NCBI RefSeq assembly: GCF_904067545.1
Contig: NZ_LR881183.1
Coordinates: 1,058,277 to 1,122,276 of the forward strand
Length of the DNA: 64,000 nt
Source: Thermococcus camini
GTDB taxonomy: Archaea > Methanobacteriota_B > Thermococci > Thermococcales > Thermococcaceae
Direction: 5' to 3'
Position numbers and translations under genes: made by a program. Position 1 is the first letter of the stretch, and each line of letters opens with the position of its first letter. Below the pieces are notes generated by a model. The model did no database searches and had not been told where the DNA came from. It worked only from the letters and a program-made list of their open reading frames with translations. Below are positions 1-8,045 of this stretch, piece after piece.

Positions 1-987
1 GGAAAAACGAGTGTGGTTAGTGTGATGGCAGAAAAGCTGCGGAGAAAAAGGGGACACCACTATGTCTATTTCAACTTCTCCCGATTCCTCGGGTCGAAGG
101 CGATTTCAATATCCGATATAGAACCCAAGAGAACATCGCTGAAGATGATAACGACGAGCAAGAGCTATACACTATCTTTCAGGGGCCTCAGCGTGGAGGT
201 GAGAAAAACGAGCATCGAGGAGTTCAGCAGGGACTTTTCAAGGCTGGTCAGGGTATTGTCTGAGAACGCCAGGCTGGGTGTTTTGATATTCGACGAAGCC
301 CAGGTCTTAGCGAGACTGAAGAACCTCGACTTTAGAGGCCTTTTGCAGGAGATAACGGACAGCTATCCGAACATCTCCCTCGTTTTCACGGGTTCAATGC
401 CGGGTATGCTGGTTGAATATCTGAATCCAAGCGCCGAAAGGCCCAACTTCATGCGCTCGGCGGAAATCTTCACCCTTCCAAGGTGGAGCACCAGTGAGGG
501 GAAGGGCTACCTCATGGAGGGGTTCAGAAGTTACGGGATAAGCCTGGCGAACGAGCTGGAGCTCTCAAGAGCCGTTGAAGAGCTGGGAGGAGTTCCGGGA
601 TTCGTCTCCCATTATGGCATCACGGTCGTCAACTTCGTGAGGGATGGAAAAAGCCCGGAAGAAGCGCTTCCAATGGCCCTTATGGAAAGCAGGAGGTATG
701 CGCTTGAGGAATGGCGGAAGGATATAGAGGCCTTTCTGAACGTCTACAACAGTGCGGTTTACATTGGAATTCTAAGAGTCCTGGCCAAAACTTATCCAAG
801 TGCCCTCAGGGGGGCCGAAATCTACAGGAGGCTTCAATCCATAGGTCTTGCTCCTACCAGGGTACAGCACGTCTACAAATACCTCGAAACGCTGGAAAAG
901 GCGGGCTTCGTTCGTTCATCGGAAAAAAGGTACTGGGTTGAGGATCCACTCCTCCGGGAGGCTGTTAGAACGTTTACCACCCCATAA
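1..987 (+). CDS. Archaeal AAA-type ATPase, 5'-truncated by the window edge
   Basis: The reading frame is open from base 1, where the first codons read G-K-T-S, the end of a Walker A motif. The gene therefore starts before the window and the in-frame GTG at 13 is not its start. A Walker B-like LIFDEAQ and a sensor-type VFTGS follow. The last ~80 residues look like a winged helix, with short helices and a K-R-Y-W-V-E-D-P-L segment. This is the layout of the Archaeal_ATPase family (PF01637), which is abundant and mobile in Thermococcales and of largely unknown function. It ends alone, with no partner downstream on the same strand. Confidence 0.8.
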   Translation, partial: GKTSVVSVMAEKLRRKRGHHYVYFNFSRFLGSKAISISDIEPKRTSLKMITTSKSYTLSFRGLSVEVRKTSIEEFSRDFSRLVRVLSENARLGVLIFDEAQVLARLKNLDFRGLLQEITDSYPNISLVFTGSMPGMLVEYLNPSAERPNFMRSAEIFTLPRWSTSEGKGYLMEGFRSYGISLANELELSRAVEELGGVPGFVSHYGITVVNFVRDGKSPEEALPMALMESRRYALEEWRKDIEAFLNVYNSAVYIGILRVLAKTYPSALRGAEIYRRLQSIGLAPTRVQHVYKYLETLEKAGFVRSSEKRYWVEDPLLREAVRTFTTP

Positions 988-1086
988 TACCATATGGCTT
1001 TTTACTTTTTCAGGCAAATGGGGGAAAATACTCAATCGAATTTCTGTGTGGGAGACTGTCGGAACTAATTGTCTTCACTGGAGGCA

Positions 1087-1479
1087 TCAGGACCGCTCTG
1101 GCTCCACCAGCCAGTACGTCAGCAGGGCTATGGAAACAGTGTAGAGTATCGCTCCAACGGTTTCGAGGGGCCTGCCATCTGATACGCTGTCGGGGAGCCA
1201 CGCCGTCAGAACAGCAGCTAGCAGTATGAACAGCAAAACCCCCAGGAGGCTCTCAACCTGGCCAAGCACCAGTCCTACGAACTGCACCGACAGGAAGGCC
1301 TCCAGCCCCACTTCTGACTTCTTCCGGGCCCTGTGGTACATTAACAGCGAGACAACAAAGACCACCACAGACGCTATCAAAAACGGGGAATATTTCACTA
1401 TGTTTGAGGGCACATAGAACGCAGCGGGAGGAATCAACAGGAGCACCATCCAGAGGATGTCTCTTCCGTTGAGCCGCAT
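1087..1479 (-). CDS. Small polytopic membrane protein of unknown function
   Basis: The product is about 130 residues with roughly four hydrophobic segments, a short charged cytoplasmic loop (HRARKKSE) and a hydrophilic C-terminus. I chose the ATG at 1479, which gives MRLNGRDILW followed directly by the first membrane helix. The longer frame would start at 1557, inside the divergent ABCE1 gene. It lies head to head with ABCE1, with about 60 bp between the starts. I do not recognise a family. Confidence 0.6.
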   Translation of the reverse strand: MRLNGRDILWMVLLLIPPAAFYVPSNIVKYSPFLIASVVVFVVSLLMYHRARKKSEVGLEAFLSVQFVGLVLGQVESLLGVLLFILLAAVLTAWLPDSVSDGRPLETVGAILYTVSIALLTYWLVEPERS

Positions 1480-1540
1480 GGATTGAGATATCCCGCAACC
1501 CTTTAAAAGGGCTTTCGGTAGGCTAACCCGGTGGTGAGTG

Positions 1541-3316
1541 ATGAGGATAGCGGTCATCGATTACGATAGGTGCAACCCTGATAAGTGCGGCCACTTCCTG
1601 TGTGAGCGCGTTTGTCCAGTCAATCGAATGGGCGGAGAGGCGATAATCATAGACGAAGAAAACTACCGCCCGGTGATCCAGGAGGCGAGCTGTACGGGCT
1701 GTGGAATCTGCGTCCACAAGTGTCCGTTCAACGCGATAACAATCGTGAACCTCCCCGAGGAGCTTGAAGAAGGCTGCGTCCACCGCTATGGAGTCAATTC
1801 CTTCGTTCTCTATCGCCTTCCGGTCGTTAAGGACGGAATGGTGGTCGGTATCCTCGGACCGAACGGAACCGGTAAAACAACGGCAGTCAAAGTACTCTCG
1901 GGTCAGATAGTCCCGAACCTCTGCGGCTATAACGATAGCTGGGACGCCGTCATAAAGGCCTTCCGCGGCAACGAGCTCCAGAACTACTTCGAGAAGCTCA
2001 AGAACCGGCAGATTAAACCTGTGGTCAAGCCCCAGTACGTGGACTTAATCCCCAAGGCCGTTAAGGGCAAGGTTCGGGACCTGCTCAAGAGGGCCGACGA
2101 GGAGGGCAGGTTCGATGAGGTCATAAGGGAGCTCGAGCTGGAGAACGTCCTTGACAGGGACATAAAACACCTCTCCGGCGGTGAGCTTCAGAGGGTTGCC
2201 ATAGCCGCGGCGATACTCAGAAATGCCCACTTCTACTTCTTCGATGAGCCGTCCAGCTACCTCGACATAAAGCAGAGGCTCAAGGTGGCCAGGATAATCC
2301 GCCACCTGGCCGATTCGGGCAAGGCGGTTCTCACCGTCGAGCACGACCTGGCGGTCCTGGATTACCTCAGCGATGTCATCCACGTCGTCTACGGTAAGCC
2401 CGGCGCCTACGGTATATTCTCCCAGCCGAAGGGCACGCGCAACGGAATAAACGAGTTCCTGCGCGGCTACCTGAAGGACGAGAACGTCCGCTTCAGGCCC
2501 CAGGAGATAAGGTTCACTAAATCCAGCGAGAGGAAGAGCCAGGAGGGCGAGATACTGGTCGAGTACCCGAGACTGGTGAAGGACTACGGCGGCTTCAGGC
2601 TCGAGGCCGAGCCCGGAATACTCTACATGGGCGAAGTTGTGAGCATCGTCGGCCCCAACGGAATCGGTAAGACCACCTTCGTGAAGATGCTCGCAGGCGT
2701 CGAGAAGCCCACCGAGGGGGAGGTCGACTGGGAGCTGAAGGTTTCCTACAAGCCGCAGTACATCAAGGTTGACTACGAGGGAACCGTCTACGATCTCCTG
2801 AGCAAGATAAACGCCGGGAAGCTCCTCAACAGCTTCTACAAGACCGAGCTCCTGAACCCGCTCGGCGTTCCGGACCTCTACGACAAGCAGGTGAACGAGC
2901 TGTCGGGCGGTGAGCTTCAGAGGGTTGCAATAACCGCGGCCCTCATCCGCGACGCGGACCTGTACCTGCTCGACGAGCCCTCCGCGTACCTCGACGTCGA
3001 GCAGCGCTTGGCTGTTTCGAGGGCGATAAGGCACCTGATGGAGAAGGAGGGCAAGACCGCCCTCGTCGTCGAGCACGACGTTCTCATGATAGACTACATC
3101 AGCGACAGGCTTATGGTCTTCGAGGGCGAACCTGGAAAGCACGGTAAGGCGCTGCCCCCAACGGGAATGCGCGAGGGAATGAACCGCTTCCTCGCGGGGG
3201 TCGGCATAACCTTCAGACGCGACCCCGACACTGGCAGGCCCAGGGCCAACAAGGAGAACAGCGTCAAGGACAGGGAGCAGAAGGAGATGGGCGAGTACTA
3301 CTACGTCGCCCCGTGA
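1541..3316 (+). CDS. rli1: Ribosome recycling ATPase ABCE1/Rli1
   Basis: ABCE1 splits archaeal ribosomes after termination. The N-terminus carries two [4Fe-4S] clusters, seen as C-x4-C-x3-C-x3-CP and CTGCGIC-x3-CP. Two ABC ATPase halves follow, each with Walker A (GPNGTGKTT, GPNGIGKTT), the signature LSGGELQRV and a D-E-P-S Walker B end. The length of 591 residues is normal for the family. The start could be GTG 1538 or ATG 1541; ATG 1541 gives the usual MRIAVIDYD beginning, with GGTGA a few bases upstream. It appears monocistronic, with a T-rich stretch just after the stop that may terminate transcription. Confidence 0.97.
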   Translation: MRIAVIDYDRCNPDKCGHFLCERVCPVNRMGGEAIIIDEENYRPVIQEASCTGCGICVHKCPFNAITIVNLPEELEEGCVHRYGVNSFVLYRLPVVKDGMVVGILGPNGTGKTTAVKVLSGQIVPNLCGYNDSWDAVIKAFRGNELQNYFEKLKNRQIKPVVKPQYVDLIPKAVKGKVRDLLKRADEEGRFDEVIRELELENVLDRDIKHLSGGELQRVAIAAAILRNAHFYFFDEPSSYLDIKQRLKVARIIRHLADSGKAVLTVEHDLAVLDYLSDVIHVVYGKPGAYGIFSQPKGTRNGINEFLRGYLKDENVRFRPQEIRFTKSSERKSQEGEILVEYPRLVKDYGGFRLEAEPGILYMGEVVSIVGPNGIGKTTFVKMLAGVEKPTEGEVDWELKVSYKPQYIKVDYEGTVYDLLSKINAGKLLNSFYKTELLNPLGVPDLYDKQVNELSGGELQRVAITAALIRDADLYLLDEPSAYLDVEQRLAVSRAIRHLMEKEGKTALVVEHDVLMIDYISDRLMVFEGEPGKHGKALPPTGMREGMNRFLAGVGITFRRDPDTGRPRANKENSVKDREQKEMGEYYYVAP

Positions 3317-3390
3317 TTCTTTTTCTGCCTACTCTTTCCTAAACCCGCCCCAACCAAAATAACGGGATTTTGTGCCCCTATAAACTTAAA

Positions 3391-3420
3391 TAAACGTTGG
3401 CTAACGTTGTTTAACGATAA
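3391..3420. repeat. Three 10-bp tandem units with AACG at exact 10-bp spacing
   Basis: Three consecutive decamers read TAAACGTTGG, CTAACGTTGT and TTAACGATAA, with AACG at 3393, 3403 and 3413. A one-helical-turn period places each unit on the same face of DNA, as in a multimeric regulator site. It lies about 100 bp upstream of the TATA box of the secreted CWB2-protein gene. Confidence 0.5.
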
Positions 3421-3493
3421 GCTATGAAAAAGCCTGTAAAGAGGGACTATGCTGAACAAACATGAATCTAAGACTACGATTTCGTGAAAAAAG

Positions 3494-3501
3494 CTTAAAT
3501 A
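3494..3501 (+). promoter_or_regulatory. TATA box for the CWB2-domain protein gene
   Basis: CTTAAATA is preceded by a purine-rich BRE-like GAAAAAAG. The predicted start of transcription, about 25-30 bp downstream, falls at or just before the GAGGTG ribosome binding site at 3525-3530. Confidence 0.5.
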
Positions 3502-3537
3502 TGACAGTCTTCAAAAAGAAAAGCGAGGTGAAGCTCT

Positions 3538-4725
3538 ATGGTGTGGAAAAAAGCTATTGCATTGCTCTTTGGTTTGATGATGGTGGCGACGACCGCCTCC
3601 TTCGGCCACGTGTCAGCCGCAGATACCAGCGTGACCGTCATACTCGTCAGCGACAACGAGGCTGACTGCACACTGGCTCAGTACCTCGCCAACATGACAG
3701 GCGCGGTGGTCGTGACGACCCCATGGGGGGTCTATGACCCGAACGTCACGGCGGGCGTGATGAGCTACGGCCCCGATAATGTTATAATAATTGGCGGACC
3801 CGATGCCGTCGTCGATAGGTACCTGGATGATCTAAAGGAGCTCAACATCACCGTCGAGCGCTGGTGGGGCAGGAACAGGTACGAGACCAACCTGGCGGTC
3901 ATAGGAAACGCAACCGCCAAGCTCAGGATAAAGTTCGAGAACCACGTGATAGTGGTTCCCGGCAACGACACCGCCGCGATCAGGGTCGCCCTCAGGAAGG
4001 CCGTGAAGGTTCACGGGGTGATAATCTTCGCCAACGACACCACCAACATAACCAGAGTCATGATGAAGATAGAGGCCCACCCGAAGAACATGACACTCAT
4101 CAGAAGCCATGTCATGGTGAGAATGACCGAGAGGCTCAGGGAGAGGTTCGAGAACCGCGTCGGGGCCAACGTCACAGAGGTCGATGTAAACATAACCCCT
4201 GAGATGGCGATGGAGGCCATCAACACGAGCGAGGAGCGCATTGCCTCCGCCGAGGAGCTGCTCGCGAACGTTACCCTGCCGCCCCAGAGGGACCGGGTCG
4301 CGGAGAAGATGCTGAACCTCGCCAAGAAGGAGCTCGAGAGAGCCAGGAACGCCTATGATGACGGTGAGTACGGAAGGGCCTACGGGCAGGCCATAGCTGC
4401 GAAGGCCCACGCCGAGTTCGTCATAAGGATGGCCTCAAACAGGTGGGAGACAGAGATCGAGAAGAACAACTCTATGCGGTTCCAGGTATACCTCTGGAGA
4501 ATAGAGGTTCAGATCAGCGCGCTGGAAAGGGCGGGAATAAACACCACCGAACTGAAGGGACTCGTTGAGGAGCTGAAAACGGCCGTTAAGAACGGTGACT
4601 ACGACGTCGCCGATACCCTGATGTGGAAGATACGCTACAAGCTTCTCGAACTCTACACGCAGGGAAGATGGAAATTCAAGGGGATCGAACGCCTCCCCGT
4701 TGGGAGGGGACACGAGCACCCGTGA
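3538..4725 (+). CDS. Secreted protein with one CWB2-type domain and a helical C-terminus
   Basis: The product has 395 residues. A signal peptide spans about residues 1-28 and ends near S-A-A-D. Residues ~30-125 match the cell-wall-binding repeat 2 pattern (PF04122): IIIGGPDAVVD, then V-E-R-W-W-G-R-N-R-Y-E-T-N. The rest, from about 225, is charged and helical, suggesting coiled coil. Several N-x-T sequons fit N-glycosylation by the AglB encoded in this window. The start is fixed by GAGGTG at 3525. CWB2 domains bind bacterial wall polymers; archaea lack that wall, so a role in S-layer or cell-surface attachment is inference. Confidence 0.75.
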   Translation: MVWKKAIALLFGLMMVATTASFGHVSAADTSVTVILVSDNEADCTLAQYLANMTGAVVVTTPWGVYDPNVTAGVMSYGPDNVIIIGGPDAVVDRYLDDLKELNITVERWWGRNRYETNLAVIGNATAKLRIKFENHVIVVPGNDTAAIRVALRKAVKVHGVIIFANDTTNITRVMMKIEAHPKNMTLIRSHVMVRMTERLRERFENRVGANVTEVDVNITPEMAMEAINTSEERIASAEELLANVTLPPQRDRVAEKMLNLAKKELERARNAYDDGEYGRAYGQAIAAKAHAEFVIRMASNRWETEIEKNNSMRFQVYLWRIEVQISALERAGINTTELKGLVEELKTAVKNGDYDVADTLMWKIRYKLLELYTQGRWKFKGIERLPVGRGHEHP

Positions 4726-4843
4726 GTCCTTTAATTTTTATTCTCCAATCCCCCACCGCAGGTTATGATGAAACGCCGTTTCTCAGAAATCCATTTAAGC
4801 ACAGACATTCACTCCCCAGTGGTGCTGTCAGAGGGTGATAAAA

Positions 4844-5836
4844 ATGCTGCCCGCGGGTAAAATTCCACCGGAAAAGCTCAGAGAGCTTGTTTTCAACCGC
4901 CTCGGGGCCAAGGGAGAGAGGGTGATACTCGGGGCCGACCTCGGGGTGGATGCGGCCGCGATAGACTTCGGAGAGACGGTTCTCGTTGCATCGACCGACC
5001 CCATAACCGGTGCCGGGGAGGGAATAGGCTTCTACGCGGTTCACGTCAACGCCAACGACGTGGCCACCTTCGGGGCCAGGCCGAAGTGGTTCCTCGTTTC
5101 AATCCTCCTCCCGGAGAACTCCAACGAGGCCATGCTCTCGGGGATAATGGAAGAGCTCCACAGGAGCGCTGCAAAGCTTGGCGTCGCCATAGTGGGCGGC
5201 CACACGGAGGTAACGCCGGGCCTCGACAGGCCGATAGTCGTCGGGACGATGCTCGGGGAGGTGCCGAGGGAAAAGCTTGTAACGTCGAACGGAGCCAAGG
5301 CTGGAGACGCGATAATACTCACAAAGTGGGCCGGCCTTGAGGGAACGTCGATAATAGCGGGCGAGAGAGCGGGGGAGCTTGAGAGAGCCTTCGGAAGGGA
5401 GTTCGTCGAGAGGGCGAGAGGGTTCATCGAGATGATAAGCGTCGTGGAGGATGCCCTCACGGCCAGCGAGGTCGGCGTTCACGCCATGCACGACCCGACG
5501 GAGGGTGGAATAGCGAACGGCCTTCACGAGATGGCAGACGCAGCCGGCCTGGGCTTCAGGGTGCACCTCGAGAGGATACCCATCAGAGAGGAGACGCTCA
5601 AGGTATGCCGCTTCTACGGCCTGAATCCCCTCGCCCTGATAAGCTCTGGGGCCCTGATGATAGCCGCCCCGAGGGACGGCGTGGATGAGATCCTGAACGC
5701 CCTTGGAGAGAAGGGCATAAACGCCTCCGTCATAGGGGAGTTCGTGGAAGACCCCGGCGTCAGGGTCATCGTTGAGAACGGGGAAGAGAGGCCCCTTGAG
5801 AGACCTGAGAGCGACGAGCTCTGGAAGGTGGTCTGA
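4844..5836 (+). CDS. AIR synthase-related (PurM/HypE-fold) protein
   Basis: The product has about 330 residues with the AIR-synthase N- and C-terminal domain architecture: an acidic nucleotide-binding loop (ILGADLGVDAAAI), the VHVNANDVATFGA segment, GGHTEVTPG, and the C-domain HDPTEGGIANGL. HypE proteins end in a PRIC tail whose cysteine carries the thiocarboxamide. This protein ends SDELWKVV with no cysteine, so it is not a functional HypE of the known type. I chose ATG 4844 because GAGGGTGA precedes it at 4831-4838. No hydrogenase maturation gene is nearby. Its substrate is unknown. Confidence 0.8.
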   Translation: MLPAGKIPPEKLRELVFNRLGAKGERVILGADLGVDAAAIDFGETVLVASTDPITGAGEGIGFYAVHVNANDVATFGARPKWFLVSILLPENSNEAMLSGIMEELHRSAAKLGVAIVGGHTEVTPGLDRPIVVGTMLGEVPREKLVTSNGAKAGDAIILTKWAGLEGTSIIAGERAGELERAFGREFVERARGFIEMISVVEDALTASEVGVHAMHDPTEGGIANGLHEMADAAGLGFRVHLERIPIREETLKVCRFYGLNPLALISSGALMIAAPRDGVDEILNALGEKGINASVIGEFVEDPGVRVIVENGEERPLERPESDELWKVV

Positions 5837-5842
5837 GCACCA

Positions 5843-6715
5843 TCAAATCTCAACCGATATCCTCAGCTTTTCCTCTTCCTCCAGCTTTTTGAGTACATCC
5901 AGGGCAGTCTCGGGGCTGAGCGACATTCTCCTGATGTGCTCGTAGGCCCTCCGTACCTCCTCCCGCTCGTACCCCCGGGCGCGCTTCTCCAAATACAGCA
6001 GGACGGAGAGGAGAACCCCCTTGATGCTCCTTTCCTGGAGGGGAAGGAACTTCCACCCACCGTCATAGACATAGGCTGCCTTGGGCGTCTCGTCCCCCCT
6101 CAGCTCCCCAACGGGAACTGTGTTCATGCCCTCCCGCGACGTCAGGTACTCGATCAGCATATCCTCGGAGTAGCCTTCCTGTCTGAGTCCCAGAAAGCTC
6201 AGCTCAAGCGCCCTCAGAAGGGAGGCAATCCTCTCCATCTCGGTTATCCTGGACTTCGAGAGAATGGACAGCTTCAGCACGGCCTTCTCAAGGGGCTCTT
6301 CCTCGATGTTGACGGTAACGAGAACCCTGTCCCTCAGACGGGAGCCCTCCTCAAAGGCTTTCACCACTATCCACACGGCACCGTTCGTGAGGATGCCGTA
6401 TTTAACACCGGAGTTGAAGCAGTAGCGCGCCAGCTGGCGGAGGGGCTCGTCCCGCGTGATTATGTTAACCCCGAGGTTCTTGGCCTCGACGTAGGCAAAG
6501 ACCCCGCCATTGAGGATGAGCGCGTAGTCCGCCCTCCCGTCCTCCGTCCGCTCCTCCGGCCTGACCTCCTCCGGGTTGTTCCAGTCCCAGCCGAGCGCCT
6601 GGAAGATTTCCCCGATGAGGTGCTGCTTCACCGCCTCCTCGTTCTTGGCGTAGAGTTCCCTGTGTGAACGGATTTTCCTCCTGACGCTGGCCACGGCTTT
6701 GGTAAGCCCCTCCAT
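5843..6715 (-). CDS. Standalone HsdR-N (PD-(D/E)XK) nuclease-domain protein
   Basis: The product has 290 residues. It resembles the HSDR_N domain of type I restriction subunits: a helical start, then GRADYALILNGG and V-E-A-K-N, the D...E-x-K of a PD-(D/E)XK nuclease fold. The C-terminal half is helical with a small YVYDGGWKF region. No helicase domain, methyltransferase or specificity subunit is present. ATG 6715 is used because upstream codons run into the divergent amidotransferase promoter. Similar standalone proteins are common in archaea and have no established function. Confidence 0.7.
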   Translation of the reverse strand: MEGLTKAVASVRRKIRSHRELYAKNEEAVKQHLIGEIFQALGWDWNNPEEVRPEERTEDGRADYALILNGGVFAYVEAKNLGVNIITRDEPLRQLARYCFNSGVKYGILTNGAVWIVVKAFEEGSRLRDRVLVTVNIEEEPLEKAVLKLSILSKSRITEMERIASLLRALELSFLGLRQEGYSEDMLIEYLTSREGMNTVPVGELRGDETPKAAYVYDGGWKFLPLQERSIKGVLLSVLLYLEKRARGYEREEVRRAYEHIRRMSLSPETALDVLKKLEEEEKLRISVEI

Positions 6716-6797
6716 ACCTATACCCCCGACCGCTTTAGTGCTCTCCCCACGACCTAAAAGCTTTTGGGCGGTGGGTTCAAATTGCTCCGGTGGGACT

Positions 6798-7589
6798 ATG
6801 TGCCGCGTAATGTTTGCAGCAGGTGACGGAAAGCGGATTCGTCCGCTGCTGGATGCCCTGGTAAGATCCTCCGAAAATGACCCGTACAAGGAGCGGAGGG
6901 GAAGGGGGAATCAGCACAGGGACGGATGGGGGTACGTCCTCCTGAAGGAGGGTTCGGTGAAGCACTACCGCTCGCTGAGGCCCATATTTGAGGACGACGC
7001 CGCCCTCGGTTCCCTCAGAGAGGAGCTTGAGGGCTTCACCGTGCTGATGGCCCACACGAGGGCGGCCAGTCAGGGGGCCAGGAACCTCTTCAACGTCCAC
7101 CCGTTTGCGTTCTCGTCCAGACACGGCTTCACGTTCTGGCTGCTCCACAACGGCGACCTTGACAAGGGGAGGATTATGGAGCTCGCCGAACTGGACGGAG
7201 AGGAGCTGGAGAACGTTTCGGACACCTACGCCTTCGCCACCTACCTGTGCAGGAGGCTCCCCAGCCCGTCGCTCGATGACGTTCTGGAGCAGTACCGGAT
7301 CATCAACGGGACGATGAAGTCCCTCTTCAACACCGTCACCCTGTTCCAGGATTCCGGGGGAAGATTCTCCGCCTTCATAACCGCCAGCATGAGCGAGAAA
7401 TACGCCGGGAACCCGCTGAACTACGACTACGGAAGGCTGCTCCTCATCGAAGATAAGGACCTCTTCGCGGTGACGTCCTCAACCTTCGAGCTGTACCACC
7501 CCGCGGACTACCGGGTAATCCCAAACGGAACCGCGTTCTACGTTAGGCTTGGTGAGGAAGACTTCGACGTTGAGACGGTTCGCCTGTGA
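6798..7589 (+). CDS. Class II glutamine amidotransferase (Ntn hydrolase)
   Basis: The product has 263 residues starting M-C-R-V-M-F. The cysteine at position 2 becomes the N-terminal nucleophile after Met removal, which fixes the start at 6798 (GGTGGG upstream). Family motifs RDGWGYVLL, AHTRAASQGA and FWLLHNGDL are present (GAT class II, YafJ-like). No synthase domain is attached, so the acceptor of the released ammonia is unknown. It is divergent from the HSDR_N gene, with an 82-bp shared promoter region. Confidence 0.85.
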   Translation: MCRVMFAAGDGKRIRPLLDALVRSSENDPYKERRGRGNQHRDGWGYVLLKEGSVKHYRSLRPIFEDDAALGSLREELEGFTVLMAHTRAASQGARNLFNVHPFAFSSRHGFTFWLLHNGDLDKGRIMELAELDGEELENVSDTYAFATYLCRRLPSPSLDDVLEQYRIINGTMKSLFNTVTLFQDSGGRFSAFITASMSEKYAGNPLNYDYGRLLLIEDKDLFAVTSSTFELYHPADYRVIPNGTAFYVRLGEEDFDVETVRL

Positions 7590-7632
7590 AACGTTATATA
7601 CTATGCCCCCCACTTTTATTTTGGGTGGCAAC

Positions 7633-8040
7633 ATGGATAGGGATGCCCCGATCAAGGTTTACATGACGAGGAAACTGATAGGCGTTTCTCCGGACGACAG
7701 CGTAAAGCGCGCCTGTGAGGTCATGGTGGAGTTCGACATAGGCTCCTTGGTTGTCGTCGAAGAAAACAGAGTGGTGGGGTTCTTCACGAAGAGCGATATA
7801 ATCCGGCGTGTTGTCATCCCGGGGCTGTCAAATAGCACCCCAGTCCGGGAGATCATGAGCGGGGAGCTGATAACCATTGACGCGAACACACCCGTGAGGG
7901 ACGTTCTCGATCTGATGGCCAAGAAAGGAGTCAAGCACATGCTCATCGAAGAGGACGGCGAGATAGTGGGTATATTCAGCCTGAGCGACCTGCTGACCGC
8001 CAGCAGGAGGCGGCTCGAGACAGCCATCGCGGCCGAGTGA
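7633..8040 (+). CDS. Two-CBS-domain protein
   Basis: The product has 135 residues with two CBS motifs in tandem. The first ends VVEENRVVGFFTKSDI and the second IEEDGEIVGIFSLSDL. Such pairs bind adenine nucleotides and usually act as sensors. ATG 7633 has GGGTGG just upstream. It overlaps or abuts the following metallophosphoesterase gene, so the two are probably co-transcribed, and the CBS pair may sense nucleotides for it (inference). Confidence 0.88.
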   Translation: MDRDAPIKVYMTRKLIGVSPDDSVKRACEVMVEFDIGSLVVVEENRVVGFFTKSDIIRRVVIPGLSNSTPVREIMSGELITIDANTPVRDVLDLMAKKGVKHMLIEEDGEIVGIFSLSDLLTASRRRLETAIAAE

Positions 8041-8045
8041 TGGGT

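Noticed and set aside
4764-4785. Possible C/D-box RNA: ATGATGA followed by CTCA
   Set aside because: The D box is not CTGA and there is no second C'/D' pair; it lies just before the promoter of the gene at 4844.
4844-5836. Annotation as HypE
   Set aside because: The C-terminal cysteine tail needed for the carbamoyl/cyano step is missing and no hyp genes are near.
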